DNA of 64,000 bases from Aselliscus stoliczkanus (Eukaryota > Chordata > Mammalia > Chiroptera > Hipposideridae), in assembly GCA_033961575.1 (NCBI GenBank), contig CM066737.1:84936271-85000270 (forward strand). The letters are read 5' to 3'. This document shows positions 1-11,282 of this stretch, one piece after another (position 1 is the stretch's first letter; each line of letters begins with the position of its first letter). The translations under genes were made by a program, and so were the position numbers. A model generated the notes under the pieces. The model made no database searches. It had not been told where the DNA came from and saw only the letters and a list, made by a program, of their open reading frames with translations.

Positions 1-1663
1 TAGATTTTCTTTAAAATACTGCTTTTTCCCCCCACAAATTTTAAAGTTTATATGGAAGAGCAAATACTCACCATAATAAAAAAAAGAAAGAAAGAAAAAA
101 GAAAGAAAGAAAGAAAGAAAGGCCTAATGAGGGAATGAATGGGCACCACACTAGGCTTTAAAATATTACAAGGTTAAGAGAAACTTTCTTCTTATCATAT
201 TTAATAATAAATCCTAATGTTTTATTGATCTGAAAATTAAAACAAAATATATTTTGGCCTTATATTCCCTATCTGTAAAATGGAGAAAATAATAATGTTA
301 ACTCTATTACAGTTTGTTGTGAGGAAAGTAGAGCACGAATGTTGATCCACAATATGATAATGGTTGCTCACATTTATTGAATGTTTGAGGTACTGTTTGT
401 AGCACACAATAAAAATAACAGGCTATTGCTATTACTATAATACATTATTCAGTTGAGATCATTAAAATTGTCATTGTGGATGATATATTCGATTGGATTT
501 GAAACAAAATGTATAAAGATACAAGGAGATGATAGGAACAAGAGAAGCATATGAAAGACAGGTCAGAGATTCAAGGATAGGTGGTGGTGGTTTTGGCAGT
601 CAGACAGCTTAGATCATTACCATGAGAAAACATGAGATAAGGTCTTGGGTTTCATGTGAAAATGAAAGTTGTAACTGCAAATGCTGCATAAAATCAGAAC
701 TTTCAAATAAGTGTACATTTGTTGAAATAAGTGATTAGATGAAATGCAAAAATCAATTTATAAACACACTGTTTTTTGTGTCTTTATCTGACCACTGTAT
801 GGGGAAAGTCATCTCCCAAGAAGATACGTGGGGTCTGTTTATCCAGTGCACTCTTGGTTTGTATTCCACCCGATTGGATCAGGAACCCCAAACCAAGAAC
901 TTTATATAAAAATCAGTCTAGGCATTGTGATATCCCCTAATATTACTGGTAAAAGCAAATAAAATAATTCAAGAGAGGCACTCGTACAATCCAGGCTGCA
1001 CAGAGTGGAGTGAAGAAAGTTTTAAAAAAATGAATAGAAATGAAAAAGGTACAAAGCACATGAATCAGTCTAAAAGGAAAAATCACGGATCCAACACTCA
1101 GAAAGACTAGAGCCCTAATAACCTGAGAAAAATAGTACACAAATGTGAAATAAAATATAACATAAACATTTATAAAATGCATGAAGACATAAAAAATGAA
1201 ATAGTAATAAAAGAAAACCCTATTTTAAAAAACAGGCAGAATGGGAAAAGAATATGAAGGAACCTCTGAAGTAAAAAATATAGGCACTGATTATTTTTAA
1301 CTACTCAGTGAATATAGTAAGTTGCAAATAGTTGCAGATGATGACAAAATTTTGACGCACGCTATCCAAAATTCAGCATGGAAAGACATAGGTGAAAACT
1401 ACAAAAGAGACATTTAAAACATGGGGGATAGTATGCAGTCTGACCTATATGTGGGGGACCTCATGTTGAATTCCAATGCCTTAGCCAACATAGCATGCTC
1501 TAACTTAGGTCACACTTTCCCCCTAACAGGTGCCCGTTGGTTAGCCCTTGAGCCTAGCTGTCTACCACCGGACCAGGCCGAGAGAAGAGTCCTGTGTGAG
1601 TGCTGAAAGCAGGGTAAGTAAGGCTATTGATTCGGGAATTCTTGTATCATAGGGGCCTGGAAC
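1..1663. repeat. Direct duplication, copy A (~1.65 kb)
   Basis: This segment matches 6107-7755 almost base for base in the same orientation, with scattered substitutions, a few small indels and a (GAAA)n tract of different length. The match ends near AGGGGCCTGGAAC (1651-1663), after which the copies diverge completely. It already matches at base 1, so the copy may extend beyond the window. No gene is recognised in it. A short MIR-like stretch (TCTGTAAAATGGAGAAAAT, from about 270) lies inside both copies. It does not start TG or end CA, and no retroviral genes lie between the copies, so an LTR pair is unlikely. Confidence 0.9.
79..120. repeat. (GAAA)n microsatellite
   Basis: Imperfect AAAG/GAAA tetranucleotide run inside duplication copy A. 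The paralogous tract in copy B is longer and purer, so it has changed length since the duplication. Confidence 0.9.
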
Positions 1664-2002
1664 ATGACCTTTCCTGCTCGTGACCCTTGGCAGGACTCTG
1701 CCCACATCTTTCCTTTCACTGCTGGGTCTTAGTTTCTTCACCTGTACAATGGATGTATTTAGATAAATCACCTTTGTGTTTCTTTTGGCTAATTCTGAAC
1801 TGCTTAAACCTAATCAGTTGAAAGGTCTCACCATGTTTAAAATTATAAGGCAAACATTGATTTACTTTGTTTTATGAAATAACTATACATTTAGAAAATA
1901 TGGATAGAATGGTGGATAGGAAAATGGATATAGGAATGTTCTAACTATCTATAGCTATACAGAATAAGCCACCCCAAATGTAGTGACATTAAACAATATA
2001 AA
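1664..2002. other. Gene-free spacer with MIR-like fragment
   Basis: No coding signal. About 1690-1760 (GGGTCTTAGTTTCTTCACCT, then GTACAATGGATG) resembles the conserved core of an ancient MIR SINE. Nothing else is recognised. Confidence 0.4.
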
Positions 2003-2302
2003 TCGTTAACATCCCCATGACTTACCTATTTTATAACTGGAAGTTTGTACCTTTTGACTCCCTTCACACATTTCACCCACCCCAAAACCCCACCTCTGGC
2101 AACCACCAATCTGTTCTCTGTATGTATGAGCTTCCTGTCCACCCACCCAGTGAGATTATGGGTATTTGTCTTTCTCTGTCTGACTTATTTCACTTAGCAT
2201 AATGCACTCAGATTCCATCCATGTTGTCATAAATGGCAGGAATTCCTTCCTTTTTATGGCTGAGTAGTATTCCATTATATACATATGTATATATACATAT
2301 AT
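2003..2302 (-). mobile_element. L1 3' end (ORF2 C-terminus and 3' UTR), antisense
   Basis: Read on the minus strand this is the end of L1 ORF2 and its 3' UTR. The plus strand shows the typical antisense text CTGACTTATTTCACTTAGCA and GAGTAGTATTCCATTATAT. It is 5' truncated. A short mariner-type MITE follows at 2303. Confidence 0.8.
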
Positions 2303-2377
2303 TGACTTGTCGGAAAAGTCATGACGTATTTTTTCTGTTTTTTATTGCAAAAATGCATCATGCCTTTTCTGGAAACC
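2303..2377. mobile_element. ~77-bp mariner-type MITE, copy 1
   Basis: Near-palindromic element beginning with CGGAAAAGTCATGACGTATT and ending with the inverted, slightly decayed counterpart GCATCATGCCTTTTCTGG. The same element occurs at 23058-23136 and 42355-42433, where TA flanks are clear. No coding capacity. Confidence 0.75.
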
Positions 2378-2399
2378 AGATAGATAGATAGACAGACAC

Positions 2400-2990
2400 A
2401 TACATATACATCACCTATAGTGGCCTAACTTAATTCTTTTGCATGTGATTATCCAGTTTTCCAAACACTTTATTGAAGAGACTATCCTTTCTTCTTTGAG
2501 TATTCTTGGCTCCCTTGCTATAATATATACTACTTTACCATCTATGCAGGGGCCTTATTGGTTCATGTATCTGTTTTTATGTCAGTACCATACTGTTTTG
2601 ATAACTATAGCTTTGTAGTATAATTTGAAATCAGGAAGTGTGTTGCCTCTGGCTCTTTCCTTCTTTCTCAGTATTGTTTTGGCTATTCAGGGTCTCTTGT
2701 GGTTTCATATGAATTTTACGTTTGTACTATTTCTGTGAAAAATGGGATTGAAATTTTAACAGGAATTGCTTTCAATCTATAAATGGCTTTGAGTATTATG
2801 AACATTCTAAGCATATTAGGTGTTTCAATCCATGAACACAGAATATCTTTCCGTTTATTTGTTTCTTCTGCAATTTCTTTAATCAATATCTTATAGTTTT
2901 TGGAGTGTAGACCTTTTGCTTTCTTATTTAAATTTATTCCTAAGTATTTTATTGTTCTTGATGCTCTTCTAAATGAGATTGTTTCTTTCA
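2400..2990 (-). mobile_element. Inverted 5' part of an L1 (ORF2 fragment)
   Basis: The minus-strand translation has the L1 ORF2 region downstream of the RT domain (motifs like IKYLGINLNKKAK, then KDILCSWIETPNM and LKAIYRLKAIP). At 2990/2991 it joins head-on a plus-strand piece from further downstream in ORF2. This is the layout expected of L1 5' inversion (twin priming), with a few hundred bases of ORF2 missing between the two parts. Confidence 0.75.
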
Positions 2991-3228
2991 TGTTGGTGGG
3001 AATATAAATTGGTACAGCCACTATAGAAAACAATATGGAGGTTCCTCAAAAAATTAAAAATTAGCTTCCTTTTGATTCAGCAATTCCACTTCTGCGAATA
3101 TATCTGAAGGAAATGAAAACATTATGTTGAAGAGATATCTGTATTCCTATGTTCATAGCAGCATTATTTTCAATAGCCAAGATGTAGAAACAACCTAAGA
3201 TGAATAAATGGATAAAGAATTTGTGAGG

Positions 3229-3262
3229 GGTGTGTGTGTGTGTGTGTGTGAGAGTGTGTGAG
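3229..3262. repeat. (GT)n microsatellite
   Basis: GT dinucleotide run with a GAGAGT interruption, within the decayed L1 ORF2. Confidence 0.85.
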
Positions 3263-3562
3263 ATGGAATATTATCCAGCCATAAAAAAGTTGAAAATCCT
3301 ACCATTTGCAACAAGGATGGACCTTGTGGAATTATGCTAAGTGAAATAAATCAGAAGGAGAAAGACAAATACCATATGATGTCACTCATGCGTGGAACAA
3401 TAAATGAAAAACACACAAAACACAAAAACAAACAAACAAAAACAACCTCACAGAAAAAGAGATCAGGTTTGTCGTTGCCAAAGGTGGGGATGGGATGGGG
3501 GTGGAGAAACTGGGTGCAGGTAATCAAAGACACAAACTTTCAGTTATAGATAAATAACTGAG

Positions 3563-3984
3563 CTGGCCAAGTGGTGTGTTGGTTAAGAGTTGGTTTGGGA
3601 GCACAGACTCTGAGCAGCAGGGCCCTGATTCAGATCCCACATGAGGGCCAGTGACACTGGGCCCTCTATAGCTAAGATGGTGAACAACAGCTTGACCTGG
3701 AGCTGGGCTGCCATGCATTGCTGGCAACGGCGTAGGCTACAGAGGAGCTGCAGTGGGCTGCCATGAGCTACCGTGAGTGGCCGGCAGACAGCGAGAGCTG
3801 CCAGGAGCCCTAGTGAGGGGCTGTTCAGTGGCTGGTGACCGATCTGCCTCACCCAGGAAGAGAGCAATGATGACACCAACATAGGACAGTGAAGCGACAT
3901 CCTCCACAACTACACCAAAGATCCATAGGACAGCAACTTGTCTATTCCATTTACCCCATTCCCCAATAAAATCTTAAAAGAAAA
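3563..3984 (+). mobile_element. tRNA-derived SINE, long form
   Basis: Head CTGGCCAAGTGGTGTGTTGG with pol III A-box-like sequence, then a degraded B box (GATTCAGATCC). The body has GTGAGTGGCCGGCAG-type short repeats. The tail CCCCAATAAAATCTTAAAAG combines an AATAAA signal with a TCTT terminator-like motif. Target duplication approximately AGATAAATAACT / AGATTAACTACT. Inserted into an L1 3' UTR. Confidence 0.85.
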
Positions 3985-4926
3985 GATTAACTACTAGGGA
4001 TATAAATGCACAACATGAGGACTATAGCTAACATTGTTTATGGTATATTTGAAAGTTGTTAAGAAAACAAATCCTAAGAGTTCTCATCACAAGGAAAAAA
4101 TACTCTTTTTTTTTGTATCTATATGAGAAGATGGATGTTAACTAAACTTACTGTGGTCATTATTTCACACTATATGTAAGTCAAGTCATTATGCTACATA
4201 CTTTAAACTTATACAGGGCTGTATGTCAATCATATCTTAATAAAACCGAAAAAAAAAAAACACCATAAAACAAACCAACCTGCACGGTCCTGGGAGAGTG
4301 AGGCTGGGAGTCTGGGTGGCTGCAAGGGCTGTTGGATTCCTCAGCGGTGCCTCCAGTTCCAGCAGCTGGGGACCAGGGCAGACAGCGGTTGAGGCCCGAG
4401 CGGGTAGTGCATACACACTTGGCTACAGGGACCAGCGGCAGGTGCCTATGTAGTGGCAGTGGCCTGTGCAGACACACATATAGTGGCAAGGACCAAATTG
4501 AGCAGCCAGGGCCAGGGCTTGCTTCAAGTACACTGGCACCTGTCTGTGTGGCCCCTGGCTACCAGTGTGCACTCTTGTGATTGCCAGGCTTCACTTAGGT
4601 GCATGCCAAGCAGTGAAGGCCAGCGACCGGAGCTGGGTCGGCAAGGCGCAGGTGCAGAGCAGGTGAAGGTAGCTAGCTGCAGGTGAGCCCAGTGGTACAG
4701 GCCAATGACTGTAATAGGGCCAAATCTGGGCCCCCGGCAGATGGGGGTGGGGAAGGGGAAGGGCAGGAACTTGGCTGTTGCCGTTTACTTTTGTGGCTTC
4801 AGGATCTTGTCACAGGCATGAACACAGAAGTAGCGTCTGTCAACCTATATAAAGAGGTAAAGTGAGGCAAGCTCAAATGATCAGAAATTGAGTTTATTCT
4901 GGGATCACAAAGGAATTGCAGTTCAG

Positions 4927-5014
4927 GCCGGCAGTGGTTAAGCGCTGGCTTGGGAAGACAGTGGCCGGTTCGGGTCCCACATATGGGGGCCAGAGACACT
5001 GCCCTGAAAAATAA
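4927..5014 (+). mobile_element. tRNA-derived SINE, short form
   Basis: Slightly shortened head (GCCGGCAGTGGTTAAGCG), B box GGTTCGGGTCC, body ending GACACTGCCCTGAAAAATAA. It is flanked by an exact 18-bp target duplication AAAGGAATTGCAGTTCAG (4909-4926 and 5015-5032). Confidence 0.92.
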
Positions 5015-5241
5015 AAAGGAATTGCAGTTCAGAGAAAAGGAAAGCAAGGTACAGGCGAGCCTACGGAGGGTTGGGGGCCTAGAAGCCCAGAGTCCAAGCA
5101 GGAAGTTCGTTGGCTTGATAATGGGGAAGAGATTCTTGGTGGATGTTCATTGGTCAGATTCACCGCGGATGTTTCTAAGTCTTGGTCTTCTGCAAATAAG
5201 CCCTTTACAGAAATCAGCCCGTCTGTTGTTTTTCTGCGAGA

Positions 5242-5289
5242 GCGCATGTGTGAGATTGCGCATGTGTGAGATTGCGCATGTGCGAGCTT
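5242..5289. repeat. Three 16-bp tandem repeats with NRF-1-like core
   Basis: Two exact copies of GCGCATGTGTGAGATT are followed by GCGCATGTGCGAGCTT. The third copy is one base from the palindromic NRF-1 core GCGCATGCGC. They lie in the L1 5' UTR-like block, where promoter sites would be expected. Function is inference. Confidence 0.7.
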
Positions 5290-6106
5290 CCGCATTTCCG
5301 CCCTCCGTTTCCAGTTTAGATTGTACTTGCACAAGTGCAGAGGTAGGGGTCCGTGTGGCGGAGTTCATGTGTACAGCTGGAGAGGCTAGGCCCCAGTGCG
5401 CACATGGCGGCAGGTGTGACCTGCAAGTTACTAGGCCGGCGTCTTGTACCCTCGCAGCCACAGAGGCATGGGCTGGCTGCAGGCGAGAATCCCGGGTTCT
5501 GTTGGGAGCGGCTGGCGAGGTAAAGCGGTTGGTGGGGACAAAATGGTGGCTGCGTGCGCCATTGGTTTCTTGTGGCGCAAGAGGCCGGGGTCGTGTGCAG
5601 AGCAGGTCACTGGGAACACAGTGGCTCCCGCTGTGTGGCTGATATAGGCGGCCCCTACTCTTCTTTATTGTTGCTAGCATTCTCTACAGTCTCAGGTGTG
5701 CCTGTCTCTGGGTAGGGTGAAAAGGTGGGTGCTTTGTGTGAGGCCCAAAGGCTGGGGAAGCTGGTCGCTTACACTGCTCATCCTGGGGAGTGCCCTCTTG
5801 GTGCTGAGAAGTGCCAGCATGGGAGATGGGATGATGCAGGCAAAAATGAAGCTGTTCATTTTTTTTCCCCCCTGTATGCTATTATTCTCAGGTTATTTTG
5901 TTCCGTGTTGCTGTAGATTCTTAATGGACTCTTGGGCTCTCCCAGAGCTGGTTTGGTTTGTGGCTAGCAGTCTAATTGTTGATCTTTGTGTAGGGGGAAA
6001 GAAGCTGGGGTCTCCTATCTCACCATCTTGGTGATGTTACTTCCCTTTTTTAGCTTTTTGAGTGGAATATTTTACCTGTTTTCAACCTGAGGTATAAAAA
6101 AGTACA

Positions 6107-6190
6107 TAGATTTTCTTTAAAATACTGCTTTTCCCCCCCACAAATTTTAAAGTTTATATGGAAGAGCAAATACTCACCATAAAAAAAGAG

Positions 6191-6241
<51 letters not shown>

Positions 6242-7755
6242 AAAGCCTAATGAGGGAATGAATGGGCACCACTTTAGGCTTTAAAATATAACAAGGTTAA
6301 GAGAAACTTTCTTCTTATATTTAATAATAAATCCTAATGTTTTATTGATCTGAAAATTAAAACAAAATATATTTTGGCCTTATATTCCCTATCTGTAAAA
6401 TGGAGAAAATAATAATGTTAACTGTATTACAGTTTGTTGTGAGGAAAATAGTGCATGAATGTTGCTCCACAATAATGATAATGGTTGCTCACATTTATTG
6501 AATGTTTGAGGTACTGTTTGTAGCACACAATAAAAATAACAGGCGATTGCTGTTACTATAATACATTATTCAGATGAGATCATTAAAATTGTCATTGTGG
6601 ATGATATATTCGATTGGATTTGAAACAAAATGTATAAAGATACAAGGAGATGATAGGAACAAGAGAAGCATATGAAAGACAGGTCAGAGATTCAAGGATA
6701 GGTGGTGGTGGTTTTGGCAGTCAGACAGCTTAGATCATTACCATGAGAAAACATGAGATAAGGTCTTGGGTTTCATGTGAAAATGAAAGTTGTAACTGCA
6801 AATGCTGCATAAAATCAGAACTTTCAAATAAGTGTACATTTGTTGAAATAAGTGATTAGATGAAATGCAAAAATCAATTTATAAACACACTGTTTTTTGT
6901 GTCTTTATCTGACCACTGTATGGGGAAAGTCATCTCCCAAGAAGGTACGTGCGGTCTGTTTATCCAGTGCAATCTTGGTTTGTGTTCCACCTAATTGGAT
7001 CAGGAACCCCAAACCAAGAACTTTATATAAAAATTAGTCTAGGCATTGTGATATCCCCTAATATTACTGGTAAAAGCAAATAAAATAATTCAAGAGAGGC
7101 ACTCGTACAATTCAGGCTGCACAGAGTGGGGTGAAGAAAGTTTTAAAAAAATGAATAGAAATGAAAAAGTTACAAAGCACATAAGGAAGCAGTCTAAAAG
7201 GAAAAATCACGGATCCAACACTCAGAAAGACTAGAGCCCTAATAACCTGAGAAAAATAGTACACAATTGTGAAATAAAATATAACATAAACATTTATAAA
7301 ATGGATGAAGACATAAAAAATGAAATAGTAATAAAAGAAAACTCTATTTTAAAAAACAGGCAGAATGGGAAAAGAATATGAAGGAACCTCTGAAGTAAAA
7401 ATATAGGCAAAGGTAAGTTGCAAATAGTTGCAGATGACGACAAAATTTTACGCACGCTATCCAGAATTTAACATGGAAAGACATAGGTGAAAACTACAAA
7501 AGAGACATTTAAAACATGGGGGATAGTATGCAGTCTGACTGATATTGTGGGGGACCTCATGTTGAATTCCGATGCCTTAGCATAGCATGCTCTAACTTAG
7601 TTCACACTTTCCCCCTAACAGGCGTCCGTTTGTTAGGCCTTGAGCCTAGCTGTCTACTACCGGATCTGGCCGAGAGAAGAGTCCTGTGTGAGTGCTGAAA
7701 GCAGGGTAAGTAAGGCTATTGATTCGGGAATTCTTGTATCATAGGTGCCTGGAAC
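6107..7755. repeat. Direct duplication, copy B (~1.65 kb)
   Basis: Second copy of the segment at 1-1663. Differences include a longer GAAA tract, a deletion around 7408 (the TGATTATTTTTAACTACTCA stretch of copy A is absent) and loss of a few bases near 7585. Similarity begins at TAGATTTTCTTTAAAATACT and stops at GGTGCCTGGAACGTGGG. No gene is recognised. Confidence 0.9.
6188..6243. repeat. (GAAA)n microsatellite in copy B
   Basis: Almost pure GAAA run of about 14 units, paralogous to the shorter tract at 79-120. Confidence 0.92.
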
Positions 7756-8877
7756 GTGGGTGAACATGTGGGTGAGCATATTCCATGGGCTCATCGGATT
7801 TTTTATCCTGTGGGAGTGGGAAAGACAGAAGAGTAGGCTGAGGCCCTGGCAAGCATGAGTCCTAAGACAGGGACCTCACTTGATTGGTTGTAAGGGATGT
7901 CTTCGGTTGTGTACACCCAGAAGCATCCATTGAAACTAGGCATGGAGAACAGTTATATTTAAGGGGTGATCCCAGGAATCATAGTTGGAGAGTGGAAGAC
8001 AGTGAAGAGAGGAGACCAGTTCAGGGAATAGTAGTGAGCTGTGGGCAGTAGGGGCTTAATACCACTGGGGACCTCTGGAAAAATTCACCTCTGAGTTATT
8101 CCAACCGAAGGTCAAGGAAGCTGGGTTAATTTCCCACCAATTTCCGTCCAACATTGGTTGAAGACTGCCCCTTCAATCTCTTAACTGCCACTTGTGGCCT
8201 GATCCATGCATTGACTAAGGTCCCTCCTGTGATCAGAGGAAGTCCTCAAGAAGAAAGTCACAGTTTTCCATAATGCCATTGACCTGCAGGAAAGATTTAA
8301 ATGCAAAGGGGCCATGGCTGGGCATGGACAGCATCTGCTACAGTGCAGAATTGGAAAGGACTTTGAGAAAATATGTCCCTAACAGAGAATGATGGTACAG
8401 TGGAATTATGTGGCCAGGAAATTTCCAAGTTTCTAAGGATCAAAATGGTTTCTACCTCTGCTATTTTATATGTACGGGGCTGCAGATACTGTCAGATGAA
8501 TCTCTTAACCCAGAAAGTGGCTTCTTATTTATGACATATGGTAATACTTCTGCCTATGTTTATTACATGAATTAATTAAATTATTTGTGATGTTTCAGAA
8601 AAACACCATTTTCTCAATACATCTTCAAAAATAGAACCATCTTTTCTATGAATTCCACTTTATGATGTATTTGGTTTGGACTTGTAAAGGGGAGGGGCTG
8701 GCACTGTGCATTCCTTAGGGTCTTTGCTCAAAACATTTCAAGAGTAGGAAAATGTATACTTAGGAATGTCCTTGACTTTCACTTTCAGATTCAGTATCAT
8801 TAGGAAATGAATATTTTTAGGGAGAAGGGAACAGAATATAACACAAAGCTTTTGACAGAAACTCCATATTTGAAATT
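7756..8877. other. Unrecognised sequence
   Basis: No long ORF and no element I can name. About 7800-8350 is moderately GC-rich with a texture like an old LTR or ERV-internal fragment. I cannot assign it. Confidence 0.3.
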
Positions 8878-8894
8878 GTGCATTTCCATTTTTT

Positions 8895-8998
8895 TTATTT
8901 TTTTTTTAAGGCAGTGTCACTGGCCCTCATATGTGGGACCCGAACCGGGACCGCCGGCTTCCCAAGGCAGTGCTTAACCACTGCACCACTCAGCTGGC
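8895..8998 (-). mobile_element. tRNA-derived SINE, short form (3' partner of a pair)
   Basis: Antisense SINE: T-tract, then GGCAGTGTCACTGGCCCTCA and the B-box complement GGACCCGAACC, ending in the inverted head CACTCAGCTGGC. It lies with a second SINE (9043-9135) inside one target duplication TGTGCATTTCCATTTTT (8878-8894 and 9136-9152). Confidence 0.88.
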
Positions 8999-9042
8999 GA
9001 AAAGCTATTTCTTTGGATGTTCGTTTGTTTGTTTGTTTTTTT

Positions 9043-9135
9043 GAGGGCAGTGTCACTGGCCCTCATATGTGAGACCTGAACCGGGGCTGCTGGCTTCCCA
9101 AGCCAGCTCTTAACCACCATGCCACTCGACCAGTC
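9043..9135 (-). mobile_element. tRNA-derived SINE, short form (5' partner of a pair)
   Basis: Antisense SINE preceded by a T-rich run. Its head abuts the outer target duplication at 9136. A linker of about 44 bases, including the T run, separates it from the SINE at 8895. I see no separate target duplication for it. Confidence 0.88.
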
Positions 9136-9152
9136 TGTGCATTTCCATTTTT

Positions 9153-10189
9153 GTATACTATGAAATAGGTAACAATTCTTTATCTTTAATAACATTAATA
9201 ATTACTGTTGACCTTTTTAAATTTCCTATTATAAACATTTCATTTTGTTTAAATTTCCTATTCTAAAGGTTTTCGTTTCAATCTGTTCATGCACAAGAAC
9301 AATCAGGCCCTTTTTTTTCCTGGAATACAGCAACACATTTTGATCAAGCAATACTTCCTTACAATTTGCTCTAATGAGATTGCAACATCCCAAATACTTC
9401 ACTCAGAATGAAACTAATCAATGAACAAAGATGATAAAATGTGCCTGGAGTCTTTTTTTTTTTTGGCCAAGAGAAAATAATATTCTTAAGTTATATTTGT
9501 ACTTGAGTAGGATAGAATAGAAATAACAATATTCTGACAGTCTTTGAGAGTAACTATTTGTTTCCCCCATAGAACAGCTGAGAATCTTGGGGTTTTGGTT
9601 AGATACCATATGGATTTCAGCAGTGATCCCTTGCCAGTGTGTGTTAATATATAATATAAAATTATATAGCATAATATGTGGTATATGATATATAATTTGT
9701 ATAATGTAATTCTTTTTATAAAATATACTTCATACATAAAACATTATAAACACATACAAACCCTGAATTTGTTTTACAAAGGATTTAAAGCAGTTAATTT
9801 TCTTGCAGGAATGACTGATTTTCTTGACATATACACTGCAGTGCATTTGAAAACAAAGTTTTCATCGTTAACATTTGATGTGCTCAATTTTTCTCATAGT
9901 AACGAATTAAAATTGTAGCAAATTATTCTCATTGTCAGTGATGCTTATCTCGTTGATATGCTTGACTTTTTTTCTAGCTTATGGAAAACTTCCTTACATG
10001 GAATTAGGATTTAGGATACTTTTTTACCATTTCTTATTTATTGACTACTTACATATATTAGCAATAAATGGAAAGAAAGTCCATTTGTCCAGGGATTGAC
10101 CCTGTGGAGCAGGATTCACTCTAGCAAGAAACTGGTACCTGCTTAATCTTTCCCTTGTGTGTGTAGCCCATGGAAGCAGCTGTGTAGTG
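9153..10189. other. AT-rich, nothing recognised
   Basis: AT-rich DNA. Open frames near 9418-9918 are low-complexity (Tyr/Ile/Leu-rich) and look like chance frames. Confidence 0.4.
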
Positions 10190-11282
10190 CTCTTGTGTAG
10201 TCTAAAAGTGGTCATGGGCATGCCGGCCCTGGGGTCTCCTGGGAGGGGCCCTGCCGCAGGCCAAGTTCAGCCATAGCCCCTGTTCCCTGCCTGGGGTCAC
10301 CAAGCCATAAAGCAGTCCACAGATGGCAACCACCTGCATTAGGCTTGGAGGTGCCTGGGAGAGTCCAAGCCACAAACCAAGGCTGGCTGCCACTAGTACT
10401 GGGCTTGGGGCTTCTTGGCCCAAGGTACGGGACATGCCAAGGCAAGATGCTGCTTATCTGGGCTTTGTGAACCTTTGAGTGATTTTAGGCAATTCTGCAG
10501 CATGATCCAAGGTAGGCTGTTTGTACAGAACAGCCACTGTTAGTGGCTAGGGTGGGCCCTAAATTGGGGTTGGTCATCATCTAAGAATCACCAGGGCAGG
10601 GCAAACAAACGGTGTTAGCCAGGTTGATGGAGACCCAGATCTGGTGGCCACCTGCATCTGTATACCAGGAGAGGAGAGGCCTCAACAAAGAAATGATAGA
10701 TTCTGCCAGCACTTTGGTCTGGGGGAAAGCTGCCCTTCCAGCCCTCGCTCTGCAGCCAGACAATTCAGTTCTTCCCCGTATATCCCTGACATATTTCAAG
10801 CTGCTGCCCCAGTGCTGGAGCTCAGAGTGAGTGAGTCCTTCAGCAAGTAAGTCCATGTATGGGCCCCTTAAGAGGATTGCCTGGGAGTGCAGCTACACTT
10901 TGTGTCTCAATCACAATCTCTGCTGGTTTTCACGGCCCAAAGTTATGGGGACTTCTCTCCTTGGCACTGGAACCATGGGCTAGTGAGCCAGGAGTGAGGC
11001 TGGGACCCATCGCTCCACAGGGGGACCTCCAAAGCTGAAATATCCCTTCTAATTTTTAACTGCCACACATTGTGTAGGACCAGCCCATTCAGCATCTCTG
11101 CCCCTCCTACCTGTCTCGATGTGGCTGCTTCTGTATGTCCTTAGTTATAGGACTTTGGTTCAGCTAGACTTCAGGCGATTCTCAATGATGGTTGTTCTGT
11201 AGTTTAGTTGTAATTGTGATGTGGTTGTGAAAGCAGGCAAGCACAGCATTTGTTTATTCTGCCATCTTGACCAGAAGTCCCT
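10190..11282 (-). mobile_element. L1 5' UTR, antisense
   Basis: GC-richer block ending on the plus strand with TTTGTTTATTCTGCCATCTT and GACCAGAAGTCCC. On the minus strand this is GGGACTTCTGGTCAAGATGG, a typical L1 5' start. No ORF1 follows to the left, so only the 5' UTR is left. The small open frames at 10202-10856 have no recognisable protein. Confidence 0.65.

Larger units (their letters stand above)
2991..4260 (+). mobile_element. L1 3' part (ORF2 C-terminus, 3' UTR, poly-A), sense
   Basis: Begins GGTGGGAATATAAATTGG, the antisense-free equivalent of L1 ORF2 '[12 protein letters not shown]'. It runs through the decayed C-terminal region, where ATATTATCCAGCCATAAAAA and ATGCTAAGTGAAATAAATC are recognisable, and the 3' UTR. 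It ends with AATAAAACCG plus A-tract at about 4240-4260. A long SINE (3563-3984) and a GT microsatellite interrupt it. ORF2 is full of stops. Confidence 0.85.
4275..6045 (-). mobile_element. L1 5' UTR-like GC-rich block, antisense
   Basis: GC-richer than its surroundings and without a conserved ORF. Near its right end the plus strand reads TATCTCACCATCTTGGTGAT, i.e. minus-strand ...CAAGATGGTGAGATA, like the start of many mammalian L1 5' UTRs. It is not joined to ORF1. The plus-strand open frame at 4950-5642 and the overlapping minus-strand frames have no recognisable protein and run through a SINE, so I treat them as chance frames. L1 assignment is probable, not proven. Confidence 0.5.

Noticed and set aside
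4950..5642. 230-codon plus-strand ORF as a gene
   Set aside because: It begins inside a SINE with a clear target duplication and continues through an L1 5' UTR-like block, with overlapping frames on the other strand.
1..7755. The two 1.65-kb copies as LTRs of a provirus
   Set aside because: No TG...CA ends, no primer-binding or polypurine tract, and the interval contains L1s and SINEs rather than gag/pol remnants.
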